A stretch of 64,000 bases of DNA from Dinghuibacter silviterrae (GTDB taxonomy: Bacteria; Bacteroidota; Bacteroidia; Chitinophagales; Chitinophagaceae), in the NCBI RefSeq assembly GCF_004366355.1, contig NZ_SODV01000001.1, positions 2,356,001-2,420,000 on the forward strand, read 5' to 3'. A program made the translations under genes and the position numbers. Of this stretch, positions 9,516 through 17,483 are shown piece after piece; position 1 is the stretch's first letter, and each line of letters starts with the position of its first letter. The notes below the pieces were generated by a model, which saw nothing but the letters and a program-made list of their open reading frames with translations, did not search any database and had not been told where the DNA came from.

Positions 9516-10970
9516 ATGAGAAAGTTAGGAAATGCATTGGTATTGTTTGCCGTTACGGCAAGTTGGGGATTGCAGGCAAGAGCGCAAGGGCCGCTGGCGA
9601 CGGCGCAGGGGCCGGCCAGCGACGGCCGTGTAGAAGTGGCCGGAGGCGGGAAGGCGGACGCCGCCGACACCACCGATAAAATGGCCTGGTGGCGCGACGC
9701 CCGTTTCGGGTTGTTTATCCATTGGGGCGTGTACTCCGTACCCGGAGGAGAATACGATGGACACGCCATCGGGCATGCGGGGGAGTGGATCATGAACCGG
9801 GGGAAAATACCGGTGGCGCAGTATCAGCAATTTGCAAAAGCGTTTAATCCTGTTAAATATAACCCGGACGCGTGGGTACGGATGGCCCGGGATGCAGGGA
9901 TGAAATACATCGTGATTACGGCCAAACACCATGATGGCTTTGCGATGTTTAAAACCGGCGCGAGCAAATGGAACATCGTGGACGCGACACCGTATGGGCG
10001 GGACGTCCTCAAACCGCTGGCGGCGGCTTGCCGTAAATACGGGATAAAGCTGGGCTTTTATTACTCGCAGGCGCAGGACTGGAATAACCCGGGGGGCGCG
10101 GCTGCACGGAAAGTGACTTCCGAGGGGTGGGCCAACCCGGATTCTGCGACGATAGACGCGTATACGGCGGCGCACCAGGGACACTGGGATCCGGCACAAA
10201 CGACGCGTTCTTTTGCGGACTATATAGACCAGGTGGCGGTGCCACAGGTGCGGGAACTCCTGACCAATTATGGTAAAGTGGCGGTATTGTGGTGGGATAC
10301 GCCGGTGGGGATGAACGATACGCTGGCGAAAAAGCTAAGCGATGCGCTGGCGCTTCAGCCGGGCATCATTACCAATGACCGGCTGGAACGCCCGGATTTT
10401 CCGGGTGACTATAAAACCCCGGAACAAAGAATCCCGAAACTAAACGAGTTGGACGGCAAGGACTGGGAAACCTGTATGACGATGAACGGGACCTGGGGAT
10501 ACAAACCCTCCGATACCAAATGGAAAACGCCGGAAACGCTTATCCGGAACCTGATCGATATCGCCTCAAAAGGCGGGAACTACCTGTTGAACGTGGGCCC
10601 GACACCGGAAGGGGAGATCCCGCCGGCGAGCGTGGAGCTCCTGAAGGCCATGGGCGCCTGGATGAAGGTCAATGGGGAGGCGATTTACGGCACCAAGGCG
10701 AGCCCACTGGGGCCGCTGTCCTGGGGACGTTGTACCAAAAAGACGGACGGAACGAATACGCGGTTGTACCTCTCTGTTTTTGACTGGCCGGCGGACGGCA
10801 AACTGCTGGTGCCGGGTTTGACAAAAACGGTAAGCTCCGCGCGGTTGCTGGCGGGTGGGCAGCAGGTGTTCACCGAAGCCGCTGCCGACGGATTACAAAT
10901 CCACCTGCCTGCAAAGGCACCGGACACGATCGCCAGCGTGGTGTGTGTGGAAGTAGAAGGGGTGCTGTAA
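9516..10970 (+). CDS. Alpha-L-fucosidase, GH29
   Basis: 484 residues. A signal peptide (ending around QARAQ) is followed by a short Ala/Gly-rich spacer and the GH29 barrel. Family blocks seen are WWRDARFGLFIHWG, KYIVITAKHHDGFAMF, GIKLGFYYS and VLWWDTP. Asp261 in WWDTP is the expected nucleophile. A beta-sandwich-like C-terminus ends the protein. GH29 enzymes hydrolyse terminal alpha-L-fucose with retention; linkage preference cannot be read here. It lies 55 bases after the GH31-lyase gene and before susC, so it belongs to the PUL and probably trims fucose in the periplasm. Confidence 0.92.
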   Translation: MRKLGNALVLFAVTASWGLQARAQGPLATAQGPASDGRVEVAGGGKADAADTTDKMAWWRDARFGLFIHWGVYSVPGGEYDGHAIGHAGEWIMNRGKIPVAQYQQFAKAFNPVKYNPDAWVRMARDAGMKYIVITAKHHDGFAMFKTGASKWNIVDATPYGRDVLKPLAAACRKYGIKLGFYYSQAQDWNNPGGAAARKVTSEGWANPDSATIDAYTAAHQGHWDPAQTTRSFADYIDQVAVPQVRELLTNYGKVAVLWWDTPVGMNDTLAKKLSDALALQPGIITNDRLERPDFPGDYKTPEQRIPKLNELDGKDWETCMTMNGTWGYKPSDTKWKTPETLIRNLIDIASKGGNYLLNVGPTPEGEIPPASVELLKAMGAWMKVNGEAIYGTKASPLGPLSWGRCTKKTDGTNTRLYLSVFDWPADGKLLVPGLTKTVSSARLLAGGQQVFTEAAADGLQIHLPAKAPDTIASVVCVEVEGVL

Positions 10971-10992
10971 GGCGCCCTTATTTTCCCCGATA

Positions 10993-11008
10993 CTGCAAAC
11001 GATTGCAG
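10993..11008. promoter_or_regulatory. Candidate LacI-family operator before susC
   Basis: CTGCAAACGATTGCAG is a near-perfect palindrome around a central CG, the usual form of LacI-family operators. It ends 56 bases before the susC start. The identical 16 bases occur once more before the araC-type gene at 23619-23634, right after the lacI-type gene itself. An identical, nearly palindromic 16-mer at two promoters of one locus is unlikely by chance. Confidence 0.7.
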
Positions 11009-11064
11009 CGCCGGAAAGCCCGACACATGGGCGGACGCGAAAAAACCTAAATGCTGCTTGTTAT

Positions 11065-14000
11065 ATGAAATTGCTTGTCTTGTTGTGCTGCTGCGCTTTG
11101 CTGTGCTCACCACCCCTTCGCGCGCAGGAGACAAAAACGCTCCTCAAGGGATTTGTCCTGAGCGTGACCGGTGAGCCGCTCAATGGAGCCTCGGTGGTGG
11201 TCAAGGACCATGGTGAGGGGACGATCACCTCTCCCAACGGGGCTTTTCAACTGACGATATCTTCGAACAAAGTGGCGCTTATCGTCTCGGCCGTGGGGTA
11301 TACCACCAAGGAAGAAGTTGTTCTTGTAAAAGAGGCGGGGGCACTCGTGATCCACTTATCGCCGGGGAAAAACGTACTGGACGAAGTGGTCGTCGTGGGG
11401 TACGGCACCCGGCGCAAGGCGGACCTGACGGGGTCGCTGACGGCCATTTCCGAACAGTCCCTTAAGGACGTGCCGGTGGCTAACCTGAGCGCGGCGTTGC
11501 AGGGACAGGGCGCGGGGATTGACGTCCAGAAAAGCGGGGGCAACAGCCACCCGGGGGCGGCGCCCAGCATCCTGGTGCGGGGTGTGCGCTCGATCGACGC
11601 GTCCAACAGCCCGCTGATCGTGGTGGACGGGATTCCTTTTAACGGGTCGATCGACGACATCAATACCAATGACGTGGTGGGGGTGACGGTGCTGAAGGAT
11701 GCGTCCTCGACGGCAATATACGGGTCGAGGGGCGCGAACGGCGTTGTCCTGGTCACGACCAACCGGGGGCGGACCGGAAAACCCGTGGTTACCTACAGCG
11801 GTTATGGCGGGTTTACAAAACCGTCGGGGGAGTATGGCGTTATGAACGGACCGGAATTTGAAAACCTGAAAAAGTGGGGGCTGATCAACGGCAACCCCGG
11901 TAAATATACAGGGATCGACGACCCGGCGTTTATGACGGACGGGACGTTTGCCCCGGAAGAACTGTACGGTATCCGGCACAACCGGAGCACGGACTGGCAA
12001 AAGGAGGTGTATCGCACCGGCTTTATGACCGACCATCAGGTCGGCGTGTCGGGCGGGGCGGACTTTACGCAATACGCGGTCTCGGGGGGCTATCATAAGG
12101 AAACGGGGGTGTACCCGGGTCAGTCATTCGAGCGCTTTTCCGTAAAGCTGAGCGTGGACCAGCAACTGGGCCGGCTGATCCGGTTCGGGTTGAACAGCCT
12201 GGATTCTTATACCATCACCAACGGGGAAAACGCAAACCCCATGGAACAGGCGCTCAGGGCGAGTCCCCTGGCGTCGCCCTATGATTCCACGGGGGCGCTG
12301 ATCAATTATTTTGTGCCTGGGAGCGCCAACCAGGTTTGGAATCCCCTGGACAACTTTGTCAAGGGGGCGGCGGTGGAGAACCGGAAACGCCTGAACACCT
12401 TTAACACCCTCTACCTGGACGTGAGCCTGGCCAAGGGGTTGAAGTACCGTTTTAACGCGGGGACCGAGATCCATACCGACATCTACGGGAACTTTTATGC
12501 GAGCAATACGACCAACAACTTAGGCGGTCTGTCGACGTCCACCAATTCGACGGGTATCAATACGTCGTATACGCTGGAGAACCTGCTGACCTATGACCGG
12601 ACCTTTGGCGGACGCCACAAGGTGAACTTTACGGGGCTGTATAGCCTCCAGCAATACGAGGCGCAGTCGAACTCGTTTAGCGACAATTCCATTACGGCGG
12701 ATTACCTTCAGTATTATAACCCGCAGTACGCCGCCAACCTGACCGGTACGGGTTCCTATCAGAAGTGGGACATTATCTCGTATATGGGGCGGTTGAACTA
12801 TACGTATGCCGACCGGTACCTGCTCACGCTGACCCTTCGTTCGGACGGTTCCTCCAGGCTGGCGCCGGGGAACAAGTACCACGTTTTCCCGTCCGCGGCG
12901 GCGGCCTGGAACATCAACCACGAAACCTTTATGAAAAACACCCGGACGTTTTCGGACCTGAAGCTCCGGCTGAGCTATGGGACGGTGGGCAATACCGCCA
13001 TCGATCCTTACCAGACGCTGGGGTCGCTGTCCGCCATCAACTATAATTTCGGCACCGCGGTCGTGACGGGCGCTTATCCGACCAACGTCCCGAACCCAAA
13101 CCTGACCTGGGAATATACGTCGACGCTAAACCTGGGCTTGGACTTCGGTGTCTTGAACAACAGGGTGACGGGTTCGGTGGACCTGTATCACGAGTACACC
13201 AATAACCTGCTTTTGCCCGAATCCCTGCCGCCGACATCGGGTATACCCAACGCGGTACTGACCAATATCGGCAAAACGGAGAACCAGGGGATAGAGCTCC
13301 AGGTTGGCGCCATGATCCTTCAAAGCAAGGGCAAGGGTGCCTTTACCTGGAGGGCGGACCTGAACCTGTACATCAACCGGGGGAAAATCACCCGGCTGGA
13401 AAACGGGGTGACGCAGGACATTGCCAACAACTGGTTTGTCGGCCATCCCATCGGGACGATTTTTGACTACAAAAAGCTCGGGATCTGGCAGAATACGGGA
13501 GCGGACTCGGCCCTGGCGCAAAAATTGGGGCTGACCCTGACCGGAACCGGTTCGGTGATCGGGACGATCAAGGTGGCGGATGTCAACGGGAACGGGAAGA
13601 TCGACGCGGGCGACCGGATTACCCAGGGATCCAATCAACCCAAATGGGAGGGCGGGATGACCAACCGGTTCTCTTACCGTGGATTCGACTTTACGGTGGT
13701 TGCCTTTGCCCGGGTGGGAGGAACCATTACCAGCAGCCTTTTCCAGAGCGGCGGTTTTGTCAATACCTACCAGGGGAACTACAACAACATCAATGTCAAT
13801 TACTGGACGCCGGCGAACCACGAGAACGTGTATCCCAAACCCAATTCGGCTTCCACGAATACGCCTTATTCTTCTTTGCTGAGCTATTTCGACGGGACGT
13901 TTGTAAAAATCAGGAGCCTGAGCCTGGGGTATACATTGCCCCGGTCCTGGTTGACAATGACTGGATTCCATACGATGCGGGTGTACGCCACGGCCCAGAA

Positions 14001-14157
14001 CCCATTTATCCTTTTCTCGCCTTATCGCAACAAGTACGGGGGCGTAGACCCGGAGACGGCCATGGGGTCCGGGGCCGGGTCGGGCAACGAGGGAGCGATC
14101 GGGATCAATACGCCGTCCACCTGGTCGATGATTTTTGGGGTTAATGGTTCATTGTAA
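11065..14157 (+). CDS. susC: SusC/RagA-type TonB-dependent outer-membrane transporter
   Basis: 1030 residues with a signal peptide ending near LRAQ. A carboxypeptidase-D-regulatory-like domain (about 25-105, GFVLSVTGEPLNGASVVVK) comes first, then the SusC link LDEVVVVGYG and a TonB plug (about 115-230, LIVVDGIPF, ASSTAIYGSRGANGVVLVTT). The rest is a beta-barrel ending in a SusC-type C-terminus. It imports oligosaccharides across the outer membrane with SusD as lid, driven by TonB-ExbBD. There is no extra N-terminal STN domain, so signalling through an anti-sigma factor is unlikely. This agrees with LacI/AraC control and the operator upstream. The susD gene follows after 10 bases. Confidence 0.95.
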   Translation: MKLLVLLCCCALLCSPPLRAQETKTLLKGFVLSVTGEPLNGASVVVKDHGEGTITSPNGAFQLTISSNKVALIVSAVGYTTKEEVVLVKEAGALVIHLSPGKNVLDEVVVVGYGTRRKADLTGSLTAISEQSLKDVPVANLSAALQGQGAGIDVQKSGGNSHPGAAPSILVRGVRSIDASNSPLIVVDGIPFNGSIDDINTNDVVGVTVLKDASSTAIYGSRGANGVVLVTTNRGRTGKPVVTYSGYGGFTKPSGEYGVMNGPEFENLKKWGLINGNPGKYTGIDDPAFMTDGTFAPEELYGIRHNRSTDWQKEVYRTGFMTDHQVGVSGGADFTQYAVSGGYHKETGVYPGQSFERFSVKLSVDQQLGRLIRFGLNSLDSYTITNGENANPMEQALRASPLASPYDSTGALINYFVPGSANQVWNPLDNFVKGAAVENRKRLNTFNTLYLDVSLAKGLKYRFNAGTEIHTDIYGNFYASNTTNNLGGLSTSTNSTGINTSYTLENLLTYDRTFGGRHKVNFTGLYSLQQYEAQSNSFSDNSITADYLQYYNPQYAANLTGTGSYQKWDIISYMGRLNYTYADRYLLTLTLRSDGSSRLAPGNKYHVFPSAAAAWNINHETFMKNTRTFSDLKLRLSYGTVGNTAIDPYQTLGSLSAINYNFGTAVVTGAYPTNVPNPNLTWEYTSTLNLGLDFGVLNNRVTGSVDLYHEYTNNLLLPESLPPTSGIPNAVLTNIGKTENQGIELQVGAMILQSKGKGAFTWRADLNLYINRGKITRLENGVTQDIANNWFVGHPIGTIFDYKKLGIWQNTGADSALAQKLGLTLTGTGSVIGTIKVADVNGNGKIDAGDRITQGSNQPKWEGGMTNRFSYRGFDFTVVAFARVGGTITSSLFQSGGFVNTYQGNYNNINVNYWTPANHENVYPKPNSASTNTPYSSLLSYFDGTFVKIRSLSLGYTLPRSWLTMTGFHTMRVYATAQNPFILFSPYRNKYGGVDPETAMGSGAGSGNEGAIGINTPSTWSMIFGVNGSL

Positions 14158-14167
14158 AAAAAAGATC

Positions 14168-15895
14168 ATGCAACGACAACTTTTTCATACGAACCTGAGG
14201 CGCGCGACCATGGTCGGGCTTCTCCTGCTTGCTGCGGCCTGCCAGCGCAAGCTGGTCGAAAACCCACAGTCCATCCTCACTCCGGCGTTTTTCAAAACGG
14301 CCCAGGGTTTCCAAACGGGGCTGGACGCGGCGTATGCCGGGAACCGGAACATCTGGGGCCCGGTGGATTACGCCACCATGAGCGTGCCGGGTACGGATGA
14401 ATTCATCACCGGCAACGACGGGAACAACGACATCAACAAATACAACAGCAACTATACGTCTTCCACGGGGACCTTGTCCAATGTATGGACGCCCTGCTAT
14501 ACGTATATCAATACCTGTAACGGGCTTGTCGACAACGCGGTTTCGGTGACGGGACTGGACACCGCCACGCGCAACGAGATGGTGGGTGAGGCCAGGTTCC
14601 TCCGGGCGAACTACTACTTCCTCCTGGTCCAGCAATGGGGGAACATCACGCTGAACGAGCACTTTCAAAGTACCCCGACGACGTCGGCTGCGCAGTCTCC
14701 GATGGCAGACGTGTATGCCTTTATCATTCAGGACCTGAGGGCCGCCATAGCGGTGCTCCCGCCCAGTCCCCAGACGACGGGTGTCCTGGCGGGCAAGGCG
14801 ACCAAGGCGGCCGCCATGCACCTCCTCTCCAAGGTGTACCTGACCCGGGGGTGGTCGCCTGCCGCCCAGGCGGGGGACTTTACCCATGCCTTCCAGGTCG
14901 CGGACAGCGTCATCCACGTCCTGGGACCCGCTAATGGGGTATACCTGCTCCAGGACTTTGGCCAGGTATATGCGGAGGGCAACGAAGCCAACAACGAAGT
15001 ACTTTGGTCCGTGCAACACACCACCAACCTTGCCTACAACGGGTCCGCGACCCAGAACAACAGCGGACCGGACAACCTGTATTGTCACTTCTGGGTGCCG
15101 AAATACGAAGTGGAGCCGGGTATGCAGCGCAGCACCCTGTACGGGCGCCCCTATATCCGCTGGGTGCCTACGCTGTGGCTCATGGATACCGCCTTTGCGG
15201 ACAAGGTCAACGACACCCGCTATGCGAAGAGCTTTCAAAACCTTTGGTTGTGCAACTTTGCGGGTTCGATCCCGGTCTGGACGAGTCCTTTGCCACCCGG
15301 GGCGCCGGCGAACGCCGTGGTGGGCCAGCCCAAGTTTACCCTGAACGACACCGCGATCTTTATGCCCGGGTACGACGTCAGCAACGCGCAGATCGCCGCT
15401 TCCCGCTACCTGCTGATTCCGCCCCGGAAATATTCCATCGCCTTGTCTCCCGCCATGACCAAGTATTTTGACATCAACCGCTCCAATATGAATGCGCCTT
15501 CCATCCGGCCGATTATCATCTACCGGCTCGCAGAGACCTACCTGATTGCCGCGGAGGCCTTGTTGATGAGCGGACAGGCCGCCGCGGCGGTGCCTTATAT
15601 CAACGCGATCCGGGAGCGCGCGGCCTATCCCACGGGGAATGCCGCGGCCATGGACATCACGGCCGGACAGGTGACCCTGGACTTTATCCTGGACGAACGC
15701 GCCCGGGAATTGTGCGGGGAGGTCACGCGCTGGGAAGACCTGCGGCGGACGCGGACCCTTTTGCAACGCGTCCAGTTGCATAATTCGGATGGAAGGTTTA
15801 CTATTACGGCAAGGGATACCCTCCGGCCCATCCCCCAGGTACAGATAGACGCAACGATCACCGGGCCCGCGTATACCCAGAATCCAGGTTGGTAA
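14168..15895 (+). CDS. susD: SusD/RagB-type glycan-binding outer-membrane lipoprotein
   Basis: 575 residues. The ATG 10 bases after the susC stop is chosen because it gives a clear lipoprotein signal, MVGLLLLAAAC, with the lipid-bearing Cys; a TTG further upstream would overlap susC and add nothing. The SusD-like N-terminal TPR-type region (LVENPQSILTPAFFKTAQGF onward) and the C-terminal RagB/SusD domain (IIYRLAETYLIAAEALL, FILDERARELCGE, RWEDLRRT) are both complete. It acts as the surface lid that captures glycan for SusC. Confidence 0.95.
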   Translation: MQRQLFHTNLRRATMVGLLLLAAACQRKLVENPQSILTPAFFKTAQGFQTGLDAAYAGNRNIWGPVDYATMSVPGTDEFITGNDGNNDINKYNSNYTSSTGTLSNVWTPCYTYINTCNGLVDNAVSVTGLDTATRNEMVGEARFLRANYYFLLVQQWGNITLNEHFQSTPTTSAAQSPMADVYAFIIQDLRAAIAVLPPSPQTTGVLAGKATKAAAMHLLSKVYLTRGWSPAAQAGDFTHAFQVADSVIHVLGPANGVYLLQDFGQVYAEGNEANNEVLWSVQHTTNLAYNGSATQNNSGPDNLYCHFWVPKYEVEPGMQRSTLYGRPYIRWVPTLWLMDTAFADKVNDTRYAKSFQNLWLCNFAGSIPVWTSPLPPGAPANAVVGQPKFTLNDTAIFMPGYDVSNAQIAASRYLLIPPRKYSIALSPAMTKYFDINRSNMNAPSIRPIIIYRLAETYLIAAEALLMSGQAAAAVPYINAIRERAAYPTGNAAAMDITAGQVTLDFILDERARELCGEVTRWEDLRRTRTLLQRVQLHNSDGRFTITARDTLRPIPQVQIDATITGPAYTQNPGW

Positions 15896-15903
15896 ACCCT
15901 TAG

Positions 15904-15918
15904 GGCGCCACAGGCGCC
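15904..15918. repeat. Intergenic GGCGCC-N3-GGCGCC repeat, copy 1
   Basis: GGCGCCACAGGCGCC, preceded by TAG, lies between susD and the GH28 gene. Other copies with the same layout lie at 41193, 44613 and 60052. It could form a small hairpin in the susCD mRNA tail. Confidence 0.6.
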
Positions 15919-15937
15919 GCTCAACTAAACGAACAAT

Positions 15938-17476
15938 ATGAAGCACTTTTTCGTCATTCTTTTTTGCATGACGGCCGTCCCGGCTCCGGCGGCCACAAAG
16001 GCTCCGGCGGGCGGCGTCTACAACATCCGCGACTTTGGCGCCAAAGGCGACGGCGTCACGCTGGAAACCAAGGCCATCGACAAGGCCATTGACGCGGCGG
16101 CGGCCGCGGGGGGAGGAACGGTATTTTTCCCTGCGGGCCACTACCTATCCTTTACGATCCACCTGCAAAGCAACGTATCTCTTTACCTCGACCAGGGCGC
16201 CGTCCTGATCGGCGCGGAGAGCAAGGAGGGCGCGGGGTATGACGCCCCGGAACCCAATACGGCCTATGACGCCTACCAGGATTTCGGGCACAACCACTGG
16301 AAGAACAGCCTGATCTGCGGCGAGTACGTACACGATATTTCCATCCTCGGCCAGGGGATGATCTGGGGGCGGGGGCTGATCCGGAACGCGTCTTCCAAAA
16401 CACCGTCCGGTATCGGGAACAAGGCCATCGGTCTCAAATGGTGCCGGAACGTGACGATCCAGGACATATCGATCCTGCACGGGGGACACTTCGCCATCCT
16501 GGCCACCGGGGTGGACAACCTTTCGATCCGGAACCTGAAGATCGACACCGACCGGGACGGAATGGACATCGACTGTTGTAAAAACGTGCGCGTGTCGGAT
16601 TGTTATGTGAACTCTCCCTTTGACGACGGGATATGTTTAAAAAGCTCCTTTGGTCTCGGGTTGGCACGGTCCACGGAAAACGTGACCGTCACCAACTGCC
16701 AGGTGAGCGGGTATGACATGGGTACGCTGCTGGACGGCACCTTTCAACGCACCTACAGCAAGTACTCGGACGGGAGCCCCACGGGCCGTATCAAGATGGG
16801 GACCGAGTCCAACGGCGGCTTTAAAAACGTCACCATTTCCAATTGCGTTTTTGACTACTGCCGGGGGCTGGCCCTGGAAACCGTGGATGGGGCGCTCTTA
16901 GAGGACGTGACCATTTCCAATATCACCATGAGGGACGTCACCAATGCCCCCCTCTTTATCCGGCTGGGGGAACGCATGCGCGGTCCCGATACGATACCGG
17001 TGGGCGTTTGCCGGCGGATCATCCTCAGCAATATCGTCGTGTACAATGCCGACCCCCGGCATGGGTGTATCATCAGCGGCGTCCCGGGTCACCCGATCGA
17101 GGGATTGCGCATGAGCGACATTCATCTGTACTATAGGGGCGGTGGCACAAAAGATATGGCGGCCCGGGTCGTACCGGAATACGAGAAGGATTATCCCGAA
17201 CCCTACCGGTTTGGATCCATGCCGGCGTACGGGTTCTTTATCCGTCACGTAAAGGACCTGCACCTCCATGACCTGGAGATCAGGTATGCCACAGACGACC
17301 AGCGGCCGCCTTTTTACATGGAAGACGTGACCGGGGCAGAGCTGCACCACGTGCAGGTGCAAAAGGCCGACGGCGCTCCGTGCCTCGTGCTGCGGCAGGT
17401 GTCGGATCTGAGTCTGGAACGGGTGCAACACGTAAAAGATGCGGTGATCGCTTCGGCGGACCGGCAGGATCTCTAA
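15938..17476 (+). CDS. GH28 polygalacturonase-like glycosidase
   Basis: 512 residues with a signal peptide. The pectate-lyase-3-like start YNIRDFGAKGDGVTLETKAIDKAIDAA leads into a right-handed beta-helix. GH28 active-site blocks are DRDGMDID (Asp207, Asp210), SPFDDGICLKSS (Asp229-Asp230, the catalytic pair) and RIKMGTESNGG (Arg284-Ile-Lys286). GH28 enzymes cleave alpha-galacturonide bonds in pectin or rhamnogalacturonan by inversion. The NTD motif of classical polygalacturonases is replaced by DGMD, and I could not place the usual GHG histidine, so exo-acting or non-homogalacturonan activity is possible. The gene follows susD and is 7 bases ahead of the GH105 fusion. Confidence 0.9.
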   Translation: MKHFFVILFCMTAVPAPAATKAPAGGVYNIRDFGAKGDGVTLETKAIDKAIDAAAAAGGGTVFFPAGHYLSFTIHLQSNVSLYLDQGAVLIGAESKEGAGYDAPEPNTAYDAYQDFGHNHWKNSLICGEYVHDISILGQGMIWGRGLIRNASSKTPSGIGNKAIGLKWCRNVTIQDISILHGGHFAILATGVDNLSIRNLKIDTDRDGMDIDCCKNVRVSDCYVNSPFDDGICLKSSFGLGLARSTENVTVTNCQVSGYDMGTLLDGTFQRTYSKYSDGSPTGRIKMGTESNGGFKNVTISNCVFDYCRGLALETVDGALLEDVTISNITMRDVTNAPLFIRLGERMRGPDTIPVGVCRRIILSNIVVYNADPRHGCIISGVPGHPIEGLRMSDIHLYYRGGGTKDMAARVVPEYEKDYPEPYRFGSMPAYGFFIRHVKDLHLHDLEIRYATDDQRPPFYMEDVTGAELHHVQVQKADGAPCLVLRQVSDLSLERVQHVKDAVIASADRQDL

Positions 17477-17483
17477 TAACATC

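Noticed and set aside
14141-16141. A 666-codon open frame on the - strand opposite susD
   Set aside because: It is antisense to a certain susD gene, has Arg/Gly/His-rich shadow composition and no family motif. High GC makes long antisense frames common here.
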